A stretch of DNA of 54,677 nucleotides from Microbacteriaceae bacterium (GCA_024639935.1 JAHEFZ010000006.1:75449-130125); one strand, 5' to 3'. Shown: positions 43,143 to 53,839, counted from the stretch's first letter. Notes: generated by a model from the sequence alone, not told the origin. Numbers and translations are program-made.

Positions 43143-44621
43143 ATGGCTGATGCCCCCGGATTTTTTAACAAATTGATTCGCAGGAACAAGATCGACGAGG
43201 ATGTTGCGGTGCTGCCGGTGACTAAAGTCCCGGTAAAGCCTGCTGCGAAGCCGGCCGCGAAAGCCCCGGTAAAGCCTGCTGCGAAGCCGGCCGCGAAAGC
43301 CCCGGCTAAACCGGCCGCGAAAGCCCCGGCTAAACCGGCCGCGAAAGCCCCGGCTAAACCGGCCGCGAAAGCCCCGGCTAAACCGGCCGCGAAAGCCCCG
43401 GCTAAACCGGCTGCAAAGGCCCCAGCAAAAAAGGTTGCCTCGACGGCAATTGTCTCGAAAGAATTGGGAATCGACGACGCAGAACTGATTGGTGATGAAG
43501 AATTCGATGTTGTCCTCGTAGTCGGTGACGACAACATTGTTGAAGTTGAAGACACCAGTATCCCCGCGGGGGATGAGGTTATCGAACTCACCGACGACGA
43601 AGCAGAAGACGTCAAGACCGCTCTAACGGCGACGTTGCCAGCGGATGCAATTCACATTTCGTCCGGCGATGACGAGATTCCTTCTGTTTCGACAATGATC
43701 ACAGGAGCCACGGCGGACCCGGTCAAGGACTACCTCAAGCAAATCGGTAAGGTTGCGCTGCTCAACGCGGAACAAGAGGTCACGCTTGCACTGCGAATCG
43801 AGGCTGGTTTGTTCGCGGAAGAAAAGTGGGCCAAACTCTCGGGGGCCAAGCAAAAGAGCCGCGAAGGGCGCGAATTCCGAATCATTGCGGACGACGGAGA
43901 GCGAGCAAAGCGTCACCTTCTTGAAGCGAACCTCCGGCTCGTCGTTTCTCTGGCCAAAAGGTACACGGGCCGAGGCATGCAATTCCTCGACCTCATTCAA
44001 GAGGGAAATCTTGGCCTGATTCGCGCTGTCGAAAAATTCGATTACACCAAAGGATTCAAGTTTTCGACCTATGCGACCTGGTGGATTCGCCAGGCAATCA
44101 CGCGCGCGATGGCCGACCAAGCCCGAACCATTCGTATTCCGGTTCACATGGTCGAGGTCATCAACAAGCTCGCTCGCGTGCAACGACAGTTGCTCCAGGA
44201 TTTTGGTCGTGAGCCGACTCCCGAGGAATTGGCCAACGAATTAGACATGACTCCTGAAAAGGTTGTCGAAGTTCAGAAGTACGGTCGCGAGCCCATCTCG
44301 CTGCACACTCCTCTCGGTGAAGACGGCGACTCGGAGTTCGGAGATCTCATCGAGGACACTGAGGCCATCGTTCCTCTTGACGCCGTTGCGAATCGAATGT
44401 TGCTCGTCGCGTTGGAATCCGTCCTCGACTCATTGTCAGAACGAGAATCCGGCGTCATCCGGATGCGATATGGTCTCGGAGATGGAATTCCGAAGACCCT
44501 CGACCAAATCGGTGAGACGTTCGGTGTGACGCGCGAACGAATTCGTCAGATTGAGTCGAAAACCATGACGAAATTGCGTCACCCCTCTCGCTCTGTCACC
44601 ATTCGCGAGTTCCTCGAGTAA
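43143..44621 (+). CDS. sigA: Principal RNA polymerase sigma factor
   Basis: Housekeeping sigma-70 of 492 residues. The N-terminal 100 residues are an Ala/Lys/Pro tandem repeat, then an acidic stretch. Region 1.2 is [21 protein letters not shown], regions 2.1-2.4 run from [17 protein letters not shown] to [19 protein letters not shown] (-10 contact), and region 3 follows. Region 4.2 is [19 protein letters not shown] (-35 contact). The class and region match HrdB/SigA of actinobacteria. Its stop overlaps the murT start (TAATG). Confidence 0.97.
   Translation: MADAPGFFNKLIRRNKIDEDVAVLPVTKVPVKPAAKPAAKAPVKPAAKPAAKAPAKPAAKAPAKPAAKAPAKPAAKAPAKPAAKAPAKPAAKAPAKKVASTAIVSKELGIDDAELIGDEEFDVVLVVGDDNIVEVEDTSIPAGDEVIELTDDEAEDVKTALTATLPADAIHISSGDDEIPSVSTMITGATADPVKDYLKQIGKVALLNAEQEVTLALRIEAGLFAEEKWAKLSGAKQKSREGREFRIIADDGERAKRHLLEANLRLVVSLAKRYTGRGMQFLDLIQEGNLGLIRAVEKFDYTKGFKFSTYATWWIRQAITRAMADQARTIRIPVHMVEVINKLARVQRQLLQDFGREPTPEELANELDMTPEKVVEVQKYGREPISLHTPLGEDGDSEFGDLIEDTEAIVPLDAVANRMLLVALESVLDSLSERESGVIRMRYGLGDGIPKTLDQIGETFGVTRERIRQIESKTMTKLRHPSRSVTIREFLE
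43227..43418 (+). repeat. In-gene tandem repeats in sigA N-terminus
   Basis: Two 36-base units encode a 12-residue repeat ([12 protein letters not shown] frame), then five nearly identical 24-base units encode APAKPAAK. The near-identity at DNA level points to recent duplication by slippage or unequal exchange. The repeat spans residues 29-92. Confidence 0.9.
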
Positions 44622-46045
44622 TGACCGAATCGACGGTCCCTGCATCCGGCAAACACCAAGGGCCTCGTTACGGTTTACGGGCACTTGCCGCGGTGTGGAT
44701 TGGCAAATTCGCCGGCGCCACTCTGAAGGTGCTCGGTCGAGAAGGGACGCACGTTCCCGGCCGCATCGCCCTTTGGGTGTGCCCGACAATTCTCGCCATT
44801 GTGGAGCGTCCCAATACCGTGATCGTTGTGACGGGGACGAATGGTAAAACCACGACCACCAATCTCCTGGCTGACGCCTTCGACGCGCTCGGGTTTCGCG
44901 TGTCGAGCAACAGGAGTGGCTCTAACCTTCGCGAAGGCATTGTCACGTCGTTGATCGATGGAGTCTCGATTGCGGGTACGTGCCGAAGTGACGTTGCTGT
45001 CATTGAGATGGATGAGCGTTCGGCCTTGTTGGTACTTCCGCAGCTTTCTCCGAACATTGTGGTGTGCACGAATCTCACTCGTGATTCCATCAAGCGCAAT
45101 GCCCACCCCGAGTACATCGCCTGGATTTTGTCGTCGGCGATTTCACCGTCGACAACACTGGTGCTGAATTCCGATGATCTCATCACCGCGTCACTCGGTA
45201 GTGTTTCGAACCGACGTGTGTTTTTTGGCGTCGGGCCGTCGGGCGATGAAGCCCACGAACCACGCGGCGCTGCCGTGGATGCGTCCATTTGTCCGTTGTG
45301 TGATGAACGTCTCGAATGGAAGTTTTGGCGTTTCAATCACATCGGGAGCTCCCGGTGTCCAGCGTGCGGATTCGAATCCCCGGACGCCGACACGCATGTT
45401 TCACCGGCTAATCCCACAACGGGGTTGAGGACGCTCACGCTCAATACCGATGAGGTGACCATTCGATTGGCGAACGACAGCATCGTCAACGTCTATAACG
45501 TCGCGGCCGTCGCGGCGACCCTAGAACTCCTAGAGGTCGCAGCGCACACGATTGGGAAGGTCGTTGAGTCGCTCGCACCGCCGACGAGCCGTTTTGCAGA
45601 CGAAACGGTAGCTGGTGTGCGGATTGTTCGATTGCTCACGAAAGGGCTCGTGGGAGTAGCGGTGTCGCGAGCCTTTGAGCACGTCGCCTCGGTGCCCGGC
45701 GTCAAAATCGTCTTGCTCGCCGTCGACGAGACAACCGACCGCTTCGACGGAGTCGAGAACACGGCATGGATTTATGATGCGGACTATGAGTTCCTCGCCG
45801 AACCGTCGATAGCAGCGATTTACGTCGGGGGAGTCCGGCGACACGATCAGGCGCTCCGACTGGCCATGGCGGGGGTTGACCCCGAGCGAATCTTTGTGGT
45901 CGAATCGGAAACCCGCGCTGCGGAAATCGTCCCCCTCGACACAGTCGATGTTCTCATCAATCTTCATAGCAACCACAACGCTGGGGTGACGGGTGATGCC
46001 GTCCAACGAACATTGCGAACGCGCCTGATGGAGAATGCTTCATGA
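44621..46045 (+). CDS. murT: MurT-like Mur ligase (DUF1727), divergent
   Basis: A 474-residue Mur-ligase family protein. Normal MurT activates the alpha-carboxyl of D-Glu in lipid II so that GatD-supplied ammonia makes D-isoglutamine. Seen: ATP loop TGTNGKTTTTN (71-81), a zinc ribbon with C224, C227, C246 and C249, and the C-terminal DUF1727 domain (about 330-440). The ATP site and ribbon are intact. The usual VKNPxG is LTKGLVG, and DGxDxSWxWD is DGVENTAWIYD, with the conserved Asp lost or shifted. It sits between sigA and the gatD homologue, overlapping both. Confidence 0.85.
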   Translation: MTESTVPASGKHQGPRYGLRALAAVWIGKFAGATLKVLGREGTHVPGRIALWVCPTILAIVERPNTVIVVTGTNGKTTTTNLLADAFDALGFRVSSNRSGSNLREGIVTSLIDGVSIAGTCRSDVAVIEMDERSALLVLPQLSPNIVVCTNLTRDSIKRNAHPEYIAWILSSAISPSTTLVLNSDDLITASLGSVSNRRVFFGVGPSGDEAHEPRGAAVDASICPLCDERLEWKFWRFNHIGSSRCPACGFESPDADTHVSPANPTTGLRTLTLNTDEVTIRLANDSIVNVYNVAAVAATLELLEVAAHTIGKVVESLAPPTSRFADETVAGVRIVRLLTKGLVGVAVSRAFEHVASVPGVKIVLLAVDETTDRFDGVENTAWIYDADYEFLAEPSIAAIYVGGVRRHDQALRLAMAGVDPERIFVVESETRAAEIVPLDTVDVLINLHSNHNAGVTGDAVQRTLRTRLMENAS

Positions 46046-46788
46046 CGCTCACGATAGAAATGTTGTTTCCCGAAATCGCGAATTTGCACGGGGACAATGC
46101 GAACATCGACTATCTCGCTCGTTGTCTTCCAATGTCGCGAATTGTTCGTACCGGTTTGAACGACACGCCTGTATTCGCGTCGGGAAACGTCGATTTGGTC
46201 TATCTCGGACCGTTGACGGAAAGGGGCCAAATTCGGGCAATTTCTCGCCTCTCTCGCTACAAATCACGAATCGAAGATCTCATTCAATCGGGCACGCACT
46301 TTCTCTTTACGCATAATGCGATGGAATGTTTGGGCTCGCACATCGTGAACTCCGAGATGAAATATGAGATTCCGGGCGTAGGGATTTTTGATTTTTCAAG
46401 CAAAGTGGAGATGTTCGGTCGATACACCGGAAAGGTAATGGGTTCGTTCGATGGATTGTCACAACCGATAGTCGGTTATAAATCGCAATTTTCGATGATC
46501 TCGGACCCACAGACGGTGCCGGGTTTCATGACAACCACCCGAGGCATAGGGAGAAACCCAACAACGCGTGTCGAAGGCATTCGGGTCAACAACTTCATTG
46601 GCACCTCATTGATTGGTCCCCTATTGTTGCTGAACCCCCAACTCGCCGAGTGGCTCATTTCGTCTCTAGATCCGTCGCGAAATCCAGAACTCGTGTTTGC
46701 GGAAATGATACGTGCGGCATATGACGCTCGACTTCTCGAGTTTCAGAATTCTCGCCTGTGGTCGGCGTTGGAGAGCGTCACGCGTTAA
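46042..46788 (+). CDS. GatD homologue lacking glutaminase catalytic residues
   Basis: A 248-residue class I glutamine amidotransferase-fold protein, partner of MurT by position and similarity (LFPEIANLHGDNANI matches the GatD opening LYG(D)xxN). In GatD the nucleophile lies in AICGGFQLLG; here the same place reads FTHNAMECLG, with H91 for Cys. The catalytic His lies in GSYFHGP; here it is GTSLIGP, with I191. The GGGQD oxyanion-region motif is GPLTE. It should therefore not hydrolyse glutamine. The fold's end (GPLLLLNPQLAEWL) is kept, so it is maintained, not decaying. ATGA overlap with murT. Confidence 0.85.
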   Translation: MTLTIEMLFPEIANLHGDNANIDYLARCLPMSRIVRTGLNDTPVFASGNVDLVYLGPLTERGQIRAISRLSRYKSRIEDLIQSGTHFLFTHNAMECLGSHIVNSEMKYEIPGVGIFDFSSKVEMFGRYTGKVMGSFDGLSQPIVGYKSQFSMISDPQTVPGFMTTTRGIGRNPTTRVEGIRVNNFIGTSLIGPLLLLNPQLAEWLISSLDPSRNPELVFAEMIRAAYDARLLEFQNSRLWSALESVTR

Positions 46789-46831
46789 TCGATCAGTCTT
46801 GCGAAGTGGATCTTAATTCAGGGGAAAGTTT

Positions 46832-47056
46832 CTAAATCGATTGGTCCGTGATGAGTCGATCTGTTTCGTCGAGCCATTCAATCGCGGTCGCGGCGAGAGC
46901 GGATTTGACCTCGCTCGCGTGGTGTCCGCAAAAAAACAGTTCGCCCGACTGAAGACGTGCACGCACATATGCCTGGGCACCGCAGGAATCGCAACGATCG
47001 AGTGAACTGAGTTCGGGTGCGGTCGCGGTTTCAGAGGGGGAGTGCGTTGTGTTCAT
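46832..47056 (-). CDS. DUF7455-family small protein
   Basis: A 74-residue conserved actinobacterial protein: DRCDSCGAQAYVRARLQSGELFFCGHHASE has the CxxC and C-H-H pattern of a likely zinc site. It is usually found between sigA and the gyrB/parE-type gene, as here. Function unknown. The ATG at 47056 has AAAGGA five bases upstream; an ATG six bases earlier overlaps that site. The 171-bp gap to parE holds TAAAAT at about 47138 and TTGACA on this strand near 47110 without a matched partner. Confidence 0.85.
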   Translation of the reverse strand: MNTTHSPSETATAPELSSLDRCDSCGAQAYVRARLQSGELFFCGHHASEVKSALAATAIEWLDETDRLITDQSI

Positions 47057-47227
47057 GGACATCCTTTCGATGCGTCTATTCCACCACGCCCCACAGACAT
47101 TCCCTGTCAAAAAAGACACCGTTTCGCCACGGGCGTAAAATTTGTTCACAGTCGCGGAGAGCCTGCCCCAGAGCCACTGTCGCCTCGCCTAGTGTTGGTC
47201 ACGTTCCCGTCAGTGAAGGTTTCGTTT

Positions 47228-49300
47228 ATGTCGTCCGAATATTCCGCCCGCCACCTCAGCGTCCTCGAAGGACTCGAGGCGGTTCGGAAGCGACCCGGAA
47301 TGTACATCGGCTCAACGGACGAACGCGGGCTCATGCACTGCTTGTGGGAAGTCATCGACAACTCAGTCGATGAGGCATTGGCGGGTTACGGTTCATCCAT
47401 TGCCGTCACACTTCACGCCGATGCGAGCGTCGAGGTCCACGACGCGGGTCGCGGAATCCCGGTCGATATAGAGCCACGTACTGGCCTTTCGGGCGTTGAA
47501 GTGGTGTTCACCAAGCTGCACGCGGGAGGCAAGTTTGGATCCGGCTCCTACACCGCATCGGGCGGCCTGCACGGTGTCGGTGCGTCGGTGGTCAACGCCC
47601 TCAGTGAACGCCTCGACGTATTTGTCGACCGGGACGGTTCCACATTTGCGATGTCATTCCATCGGGGCGAACCCGGAACTTTTGATGACACCGCTGGACG
47701 TGGGCCGCGATCGCCGTTCACGCCGTTTATCGATGACTCCGAATTGCGAATTGTGGGAAAAGCACCCAAGGGAGTCACGGGAACGCGCGTTCGATGGTGG
47801 CCAGACCCCGAGATCTTCGGCACATCGTCGATTGTTGAACTTGATACGTTGCTCTCGCGAGCGCGCCAGACGGCGTTCTTGGTCCCGGGGCTGTCGCTTT
47901 CGGTCTCGGACGAACGTTCCGGAAACCCCGAGAAACACGACTTTTCGTTCGCGGGTGGTATCGGCGAGTTCACAGAATTCCTCGCGCCAGACGTCGCACT
48001 GACGTCGGTATGGCGTTTGACCGGCAACGGAACGTTTACCGAAACTGTTCCCGTGCTAGACGACGCCGGACACATGGTCTCGACCGAAGTTGAACGATCG
48101 TGCCACGTCGACATCGCGCTTCGGTGGGGTGCGGGATACGACACCGTGCAGAAGTCGTTCGTCAACATCATCGCAACTCCCAAGGGCGGAACTCACGTGA
48201 CGGGGTTCGAACAAGCGATGGTAAAGGTAATCCGCGCAGAAATTGACAAAAATTCCCGACGTCTCAAGGTGGGAAACGACAAGCTCGAAAAGGACGACAT
48301 CATGACGGGCCTCACGGCCGTTCTTACCGTTCGTGTCGCCGAGCCGCAATTTGAGGGACAGACAAAGGAAGTCCTCGGAACTCCGGCGATTCGACAGGTG
48401 GTTTCGTCCGTCGTGACAAAATCTCTCGAAGAGAAATTTGCCTCGACCAAACGAGACGATAAAGCGCAATCCGCACTCGTTTTGGAAAAAATTGTTGCCG
48501 AAATGAAGAGCCGTATTTCGGCGCGCGCCCACAAAGAGACGCAACGCCGAAAGAACGCGCTTGAATCTTCGACGCTTCCGGCGAAACTTGTCGACTGCCG
48601 GTCGGACGAATTCGAACGCAGTGAACTATTCATCGTCGAGGGCGATTCCGCACTGGGAACGGCGAAGTTGGCCCGTGACTCTGAATTTCAAGCGTTGCTG
48701 CCCATCCGAGGAAAAATTCTTAATGTGCAAAAGGCCTCGGTGGCAGATATGTTGTCGAACACCGAGTGTGCGTCGATTCTTCAGGTCATCGGCGCCGGTA
48801 GCGGTCGCACTTTCGATCTCACGCAAGCTCGATACGGCAAGGTCATTATCATGAGTGACGCCGATGTTGATGGTGCGCACATCCGCACGCTGTTGTTGAC
48901 GCTGTTTTTTAAATACATGCGACCTCTGGTCGACGCGGGCCGAGTGTATGCGGCCGTTCCACCGCTTCACCGAATCGTCGCAATCAACCCTGGCTCAAAG
49001 GCAAATGATGTGATGTACACCTATTCGGAAGCCGAATTACACGTGACACTGGAGTCTCTGCGTAAATCGAACCGTTCGTGGCAAGAGCCAATCCAGCGCT
49101 ACAAGGGACTCGGTGAGATGGACGCAGATCAACTCGCCGACACCACCATGAGTCTTGAGCACCGAACTCTGCGTCGAGTGCGAATCGATGACGCCGAAAA
49201 GGCGGCACTCATGTTCGAGTTGCTCATGGGTAATGAAGTCGCTCCGCGGCGCGAGTTCATTATCGATGGCGCCCTCGATCGTGATCGAATCGACGTTTAG
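47228..49300 (+). CDS. parE: DNA topoisomerase IV / gyrase-type subunit B
   Basis: ATPase subunit of a type IIA topoisomerase, 690 residues. The GHKL ATPase domain has [15 protein letters not shown] and the [14 protein letters not shown] loop; the TOPRIM part has [15 protein letters not shown] and [19 protein letters not shown]-terminal [14 protein letters not shown] contacts subunit A. Actinobacteria often have gyrBA near oriC and a second pair near sigA; this is the second pair. GAAGG lies before the ATG. Convergent with parC, overlapping four bases. Confidence 0.93.
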   Translation: MSSEYSARHLSVLEGLEAVRKRPGMYIGSTDERGLMHCLWEVIDNSVDEALAGYGSSIAVTLHADASVEVHDAGRGIPVDIEPRTGLSGVEVVFTKLHAGGKFGSGSYTASGGLHGVGASVVNALSERLDVFVDRDGSTFAMSFHRGEPGTFDDTAGRGPRSPFTPFIDDSELRIVGKAPKGVTGTRVRWWPDPEIFGTSSIVELDTLLSRARQTAFLVPGLSLSVSDERSGNPEKHDFSFAGGIGEFTEFLAPDVALTSVWRLTGNGTFTETVPVLDDAGHMVSTEVERSCHVDIALRWGAGYDTVQKSFVNIIATPKGGTHVTGFEQAMVKVIRAEIDKNSRRLKVGNDKLEKDDIMTGLTAVLTVRVAEPQFEGQTKEVLGTPAIRQVVSSVVTKSLEEKFASTKRDDKAQSALVLEKIVAEMKSRISARAHKETQRRKNALESSTLPAKLVDCRSDEFERSELFIVEGDSALGTAKLARDSEFQALLPIRGKILNVQKASVADMLSNTECASILQVIGAGSGRTFDLTQARYGKVIIMSDADVDGAHIRTLLLTLFFKYMRPLVDAGRVYAAVPPLHRIVAINPGSKANDVMYTYSEAELHVTLESLRKSNRSWQEPIQRYKGLGEMDADQLADTTMSLEHRTLRRVRIDDAEKAALMFELLMGNEVAPRREFIIDGALDRDRIDV

Positions 49301-51714
49301 CGAAGTCGAGTGCCCAGCACGGCCACGACGTCGCTCAGGGGAGATCCGGAACCGTCGCGTTTTCCCGGTTCGGTGGGAAGCTCGCGGGCAGAACCATCCT
49401 GAGCGCACGCTCGAGGATCCGTGCCCACGTAGGCGAGTGCAAGCCCGACTTCGCCCTTCACGAGAGCGTGAGAGCGAACTCCGCCCGTGGCGCGGCCCTT
49501 ACCGGGGAATTCGGCCAATGGAGTGACTTTGGCGCGACCTGGGTCGGCACCGGTCAGCGTCGCGCCGGCCGACGTGATCGTCACGACCTGTGCGTCGGAA
49601 TCAGACGGTACGCTGACGAACGCGATAACGACGTCGTTGTCGGCCAATTTGATTCCCGCAACGCCCGCAGCTCCGACTCCTTGAGGGCGGACTCGATCGG
49701 CGGGGAAATGCAACAATTGAGTGTCGAGTGAGACGAACACTAGTTCGTGGCCATCGGGCGCGACGTCTGCACCAATCACTTCGTCACCGTCGTCAAGATT
49801 GATGATGGAGAATTCGGCTCGGGCAGGGAAGCTCGTCGCATCGACTCGTTTCACCGTTCCTCGACGCGTTCCGAGAGCCAACGGGAGGGTCGAAACGGGA
49901 ACGATGGTAATCAATCTTTCCCCTGCAGCAAGTCCGACCACGTAATCTGTTGCTTTCGATCCGGTCGCGAAGTTGATCGTTGACTCGGACGAGGGGAGCG
50001 CGACGGGCGTGAATCGAATAAATCGACCCCGTGACGTGATCGCGCCGACTTCGCCACGAGTGGTTGTGCGGACGACGGCCCTCACTGCATCATGCTTTGA
50101 TCGCTTGACCTGCGGCGGGAATTCCGTCGTGATGGGTGTTCGCAACAATTTGCCCGTCGCAGTCAAAATTACGCTGCAGGGCTCGTCTTCGAGTTCAAGC
50201 CCTTGGCTCGCAATCGCACCTACGACAGGCACGTCGTCGCCGTCGAGCAGTGTCGTTCGACGAAGAGTGCCGAAATTGGTTGCCACATCAGCAAGTTCGT
50301 TCGAAACGACGGTTCGAAGGGAGTCTTCGCTCGACAAGAGCGCAGTGAGGTCCGCAATATCCTTCACGAGGGAATCTCGTTCCGATTCCAGTTCAATTCG
50401 AGAGAACTTGGTCAGTCGTCGAAGGCGCAATTCGAGAATGTAGTCGGCTTGAAGTTCCGACAGGGTGAACGTTGACTGCAGCTCTGCCCGGGCTGACGCC
50501 GTGTCGTCCGAAGCCCGAATGACTCGAATTACGGCGTCAATATCGACGATGGCTCTAATCAGTCCGTCTACGAGGTGCAGGCGCTCCGTCTTTCGATCAA
50601 GCCGGAAACGGGAACGACGGGTCACAACGCGAAGTCGATGCTCGATGTAAACACGAAGCATGTCAATAAGGCCGAGCGTTTCTGGTTTGCCGTCGACCAG
50701 CGCAACGTTGTTGATGGAGAAGCCGTCTTCAAGTGGGGTCTGGCGGTACAACTGATCGAGAACCGCTTCTGGCGAAAAGCCCGTCTTGACCTCGATGACG
50801 AGACGGAGACCATTTTTACGATCCGTGAGATCAACCACGTTGGAAATCCCTGTGATCTTCTTTTTGGTGACACCGTCTTTGATGCGTTCGATGATTCGTT
50901 CGGGACCAACAAGGTAGGGCAGTTCGGTTACGACGATTCCCGTTTTTCGAGCGGAAACCTGTTCGATCGTAGAACGTGCGCGAGTTCGGAATGCACCCTT
51001 TCCCGTCGCGTAGGCATCGCGAATTCCGTCGAGTCCGACAATGATTCCCCCGCTGGGGAGATCCGGACCGGGAATGAACGCCATGAGGTCATCGAGGGTG
51101 GCTTCGGGGTGTGCAAGAAGGTGTCGGGCGGCGGCAACAACTTCGACAAGATTGTGGGGCGCCATGTTCGTCGCCATACCCACTGCGATTCCCGCCGCGC
51201 CGTTGACAAGGAGGTTGGGGAACGCGGCGGGCAGAACGTCCGGTTGAAGCAGCTGCCCGTCATAGTTGGGCACAAAATCGACAACGTCTTCGTCCAGACC
51301 GTCGGTCATGACAATTGCCTCGGCACGCAGTTTCGCCTCGGTGTATCGGGATGCCGCGGGACCGTCATCAAGAGATCCGAAATTGCCGTGGCCGTCGATG
51401 AAGGGAACTCGGAGGCTGAATGGCTGCGCCAATCGCACAAGAGCGTCGTAAATCGCGCTGTCGCCGTGTGGGTGCAGCTTACCCATGACCTCGCCTACCA
51501 CTCGCGCGCTCTTGACGTAACCCTTTTCGGGACGCAGGCCCATGTCGGCCATTTGATAAATAATTCGTCGTTGAACGGGCTTGAGTCCGTCCCGCGCGTC
51601 GGGGAGGGCGCGAGAATAGATGACGGAGTAGGCATACTCGAGGAATGACCCCTGCATCTCGTGGGAAACGTCAACGTCATCAATGCGCTCGGAAGAGGAA
51701 GGGGGCTGGCTCAC
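49297..51714 (-). CDS. parC: DNA topoisomerase IV / gyrase-type subunit A
   Basis: Breakage-reunion subunit, 805 residues. Active Y124 lies in [25 protein letters not shown] and the quinolone region [19 protein letters not shown] (Ser86 and Ile88) are normal wild type. C-terminal beta-pinwheel repeats follow from about 490. GTG start at 51714 stands one base from the divergent phosphatase GTG at 51716. A leftward TAAAAT at 51730-51725 is ten bases upstream, so its mRNA has nearly no leader. Confidence 0.93.
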   Translation of the reverse strand: MSQPPSSSERIDDVDVSHEMQGSFLEYAYSVIYSRALPDARDGLKPVQRRIIYQMADMGLRPEKGYVKSARVVGEVMGKLHPHGDSAIYDALVRLAQPFSLRVPFIDGHGNFGSLDDGPAASRYTEAKLRAEAIVMTDGLDEDVVDFVPNYDGQLLQPDVLPAAFPNLLVNGAAGIAVGMATNMAPHNLVEVVAAARHLLAHPEATLDDLMAFIPGPDLPSGGIIVGLDGIRDAYATGKGAFRTRARSTIEQVSARKTGIVVTELPYLVGPERIIERIKDGVTKKKITGISNVVDLTDRKNGLRLVIEVKTGFSPEAVLDQLYRQTPLEDGFSINNVALVDGKPETLGLIDMLRVYIEHRLRVVTRRSRFRLDRKTERLHLVDGLIRAIVDIDAVIRVIRASDDTASARAELQSTFTLSELQADYILELRLRRLTKFSRIELESERDSLVKDIADLTALLSSEDSLRTVVSNELADVATNFGTLRRTTLLDGDDVPVVGAIASQGLELEDEPCSVILTATGKLLRTPITTEFPPQVKRSKHDAVRAVVRTTTRGEVGAITSRGRFIRFTPVALPSSESTINFATGSKATDYVVGLAAGERLITIVPVSTLPLALGTRRGTVKRVDATSFPARAEFSIINLDDGDEVIGADVAPDGHELVFVSLDTQLLHFPADRVRPQGVGAAGVAGIKLADNDVVIAFVSVPSDSDAQVVTITSAGATLTGADPGRAKVTPLAEFPGKGRATGGVRSHALVKGEVGLALAYVGTDPRACAQDGSARELPTEPGKRDGSGSPLSDVVAVLGTRLR

Positions 51715-51715
51715 A

Positions 51716-52822
51716 GTGTCTCAAATTTTACCTGTCATTGGCGCCAACGACCGTTGCCTCGCGGACGTGTTGGTTAGTGCTTTCGCCTCTGTTCGTGCTG
51801 AGGACAACCCGCTACGGTTGCCGCCATCCCGCAGAACGATAGTTGTCCTCGTGGATGGACTTGGTGCAGTGAATTTATCCGCGCGCGCGGCCCACGCTCG
51901 AAACATCGGGTCACTCAACCGCAGGGATGTGGCGAGTGGATTCCCGACGACCACGGCGTCGGCGCTCACAACTCTCATGACGGGTCGCACGCCGGGTGAG
52001 ACGGGAATGGTTGGATACACCATCCGTGATCCCGCGACGGGAGAATTACTCAATCAACTGTCGGGTTTGCACACGACTGATCCCACTGTGTGGCAGCCCA
52101 AACCGACACTGTGGGAACAACACGTGGATATCCCCACCGCAATCATTTCATCTCCGAGATATCGCGAGTCGGGATTGACGAAAGCCATATTGCGCGGAGC
52201 ACCCTACGTCTCGGCGAAAAGTTGGGACGACCGCGTAGCAGCGGTGGCGACCTTCCTGTCTGCTTATCGTGAGGGCGTCGTGTACGTGTACATTGCAGAA
52301 CTCGACATGGCGGCACATGCATCTGGCGTTACCTCCGTTCAGTGGATTCACCGACTAGAAGAACTTGACGGGTTTGTCGCCGACATCCAGCGTCTACTAG
52401 CGCCGGCGGATGGGCTGATTATCACCGCCGACCACGGGGTTCTCGATGTTCCGGCATCAAAACACCTGATACTTTCCTCCGGATCGCCGTTACTTGATGG
52501 GGTGACGGTCGGTGGCGAGCCTCGATTCCTGCACCTCTACACGGAGGACTCGATCGGAGCGCTCGCGCGATGGCGAGAGTCAGAAGGACTCCGTTCCCAC
52601 GTCGTGAGCCGTGATGAGGCTATCGCCGCAGGATGGTTCGGAAATGTCGAGAGTTTTGCGCGGGACCGAATCGGAGATGTTCTGGTCACTCCGAGAGGCG
52701 ACTCCGTCTATTACATCGATGGGCTCGCAACGCCGCAATCGCTCGCCATGGTCGGTCAACACGGTGGAATTAGTCGGTCCGAAACCCTCATTCCGATTAT
52801 TAGCGGCGGTGTGTTCGTCTGA
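51716..52822 (+). CDS. Alkaline phosphatase-fold hydrolase (nucleotide pyrophosphatase-like)
   Basis: A 368-residue member of the alkaline phosphatase/phosphodiesterase (NPP) superfamily. [14 protein letters not shown] gives the first metal Asp, [15 protein letters not shown] the Thr nucleophile, [13 protein letters not shown] the second Asp and His, and ITADHGVLD the DHG ligand. It likely cleaves phosphomono- or diesters; substrate unknown. No signal peptide is evident. The GTG at 51716 fits the usual family N-terminus and has GGAAGGGGG upstream; an ATG at 51683 would overlap parC. Its stop abuts the sepH stop (TGATCA). Confidence 0.87.
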   Translation: MSQILPVIGANDRCLADVLVSAFASVRAEDNPLRLPPSRRTIVVLVDGLGAVNLSARAAHARNIGSLNRRDVASGFPTTTASALTTLMTGRTPGETGMVGYTIRDPATGELLNQLSGLHTTDPTVWQPKPTLWEQHVDIPTAIISSPRYRESGLTKAILRGAPYVSAKSWDDRVAAVATFLSAYREGVVYVYIAELDMAAHASGVTSVQWIHRLEELDGFVADIQRLLAPADGLIITADHGVLDVPASKHLILSSGSPLLDGVTVGGEPRFLHLYTEDSIGALARWRESEGLRSHVVSRDEAIAAGWFGNVESFARDRIGDVLVTPRGDSVYYIDGLATPQSLAMVGQHGGISRSETLIPIISGGVFV

Positions 52823-53839
52823 TCATTCGTCGTCGGGACGAGCACCGAAGACAATTTCATCCCACGTGGGCATTGCAGCCCGTTGGCGTTTGGAGCGACT
52901 GGGCGTCGGATCGGTGAATACATCGGAAACCTGATCTGATTGATCGCCCGTGTCAGCTATTTGAGTAACCGGAATTTCCTCCGGCGCGACAGGTGAATCG
53001 TCGGCAATTTCGAGCATGTCGGGAGTGATGATGGGAATCGATCCCGTCGAAGGATGCGACGCGATTGCGTTGATCCGAGCGCCTCGACGGCGGGTCAAAT
53101 CATCAATCTCAGGAGCAGACTCATCGGGTTCCGACGGGAGGACAATTTCTGGCATCTCGATGATAATCGAGGACGATGCGCTCTCGCGCGACTCGGTTCC
53201 AGAGATATCGGGGATCGGCATCGGCAGTGCTTCGAATTCGCCACTGTCGAACCGAGTCGCCAGTTGGGGGCTCACTACTCGCAATGGAGGGAAGAGGGCC
53301 GCGTCGAGCGAGTCAGATTTTGAGATTCGGACCGCGGCCGCGTTAGAGGGAACGAGCGTCATTTTTCGTGGATCGAAGGTCCAGGTGGCATCTTCTTCAA
53401 CCGGGCCGAGCAGACACCGAGCTCCGATCACCCATTCATCGTTTGTTCGATAGGACTGCCAACGGACGATTCGGCCGCCCTGTGCAGATACGCGAGCGTC
53501 AATCTCTATTCCAAACGTCGAGTCCGAATCATTGGCTACCACTGGTACAGCCAGCGCCCTGTCGAGAACAAACGAGAGTTCGGCGACGATTGGTGCTTCG
53601 AATCGGGCGACATGGTCATCGCTAGTTCCCGTTTGAGCGGCGACTTCTGGGACGGAAAGCCCCGATCGTAACAACGCTTGAATTTGTTTGGGGGACACTG
53701 CTATTGCCGACATCGGTGGGGCGGAATGGCCAAGCCTGGCCCGAAGCGCGTCATCGAGAGCGAGGGTGAACCGTTGGCCATCACGCGACACCACGATCAA
53801 TCCATCGGCAGTCACCTCGATGACCGACAACTCTTCCAT
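52823..53839 (-). CDS. sepH: Septation protein SepH
   Basis: Actinobacterial cell-division protein that binds FtsZ and stimulates its assembly. It is 338 residues: an N-terminal DUF3071 domain with a predicted HTH (about 50-80, SPKQIQALLRSGLSVPEVAAQ), a long acidic disordered middle, and the conserved C-terminal tail AAMPTWDEIVFGARPDDE. Start ATG at 53839 has AAGGAG seven bases upstream; sequence before it in frame is shadow. Divergent from the DUF4193 gene. Confidence 0.93.
   Translation of the reverse strand: MEELSVIEVTADGLIVVSRDGQRFTLALDDALRARLGHSAPPMSAIAVSPKQIQALLRSGLSVPEVAAQTGTSDDHVARFEAPIVAELSFVLDRALAVPVVANDSDSTFGIEIDARVSAQGGRIVRWQSYRTNDEWVIGARCLLGPVEEDATWTFDPRKMTLVPSNAAAVRISKSDSLDAALFPPLRVVSPQLATRFDSGEFEALPMPIPDISGTESRESASSSIIIEMPEIVLPSEPDESAPEIDDLTRRRGARINAIASHPSTGSIPIITPDMLEIADDSPVAPEEIPVTQIADTGDQSDQVSDVFTDPTPSRSKRQRAAMPTWDEIVFGARPDDE

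Noticed and set aside
43227-43418. CRISPR-like regular repeats
   Set aside because: Units are contiguous without spacers and encode an in-frame Ala/Lys/Pro repeat of SigA.
46312-46320. Sequencing error as the cause of Cys loss in the GatD homologue
   Set aside because: Two separate catalytic sites and the GGGQD motif are all changed by different codons in one intact frame. A single base error cannot explain that.
47100-47140. TTGACA-type promoter for the DUF7455 gene
   Set aside because: A consensus -35 is present on the minus strand near 47110 but no -10 lies at 16-18 bases. Not reported as a promoter.
50575-51648. A 357-codon open frame opposite parC, and similar long ones opposite glnA1 (36135-36971), sucB (38217-39170) and the mannitol EIIC (20249-21058)
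   Set aside because: All are antisense shadows of conserved enzymes with clear motifs. None has a ribosome site or recognisable domain.
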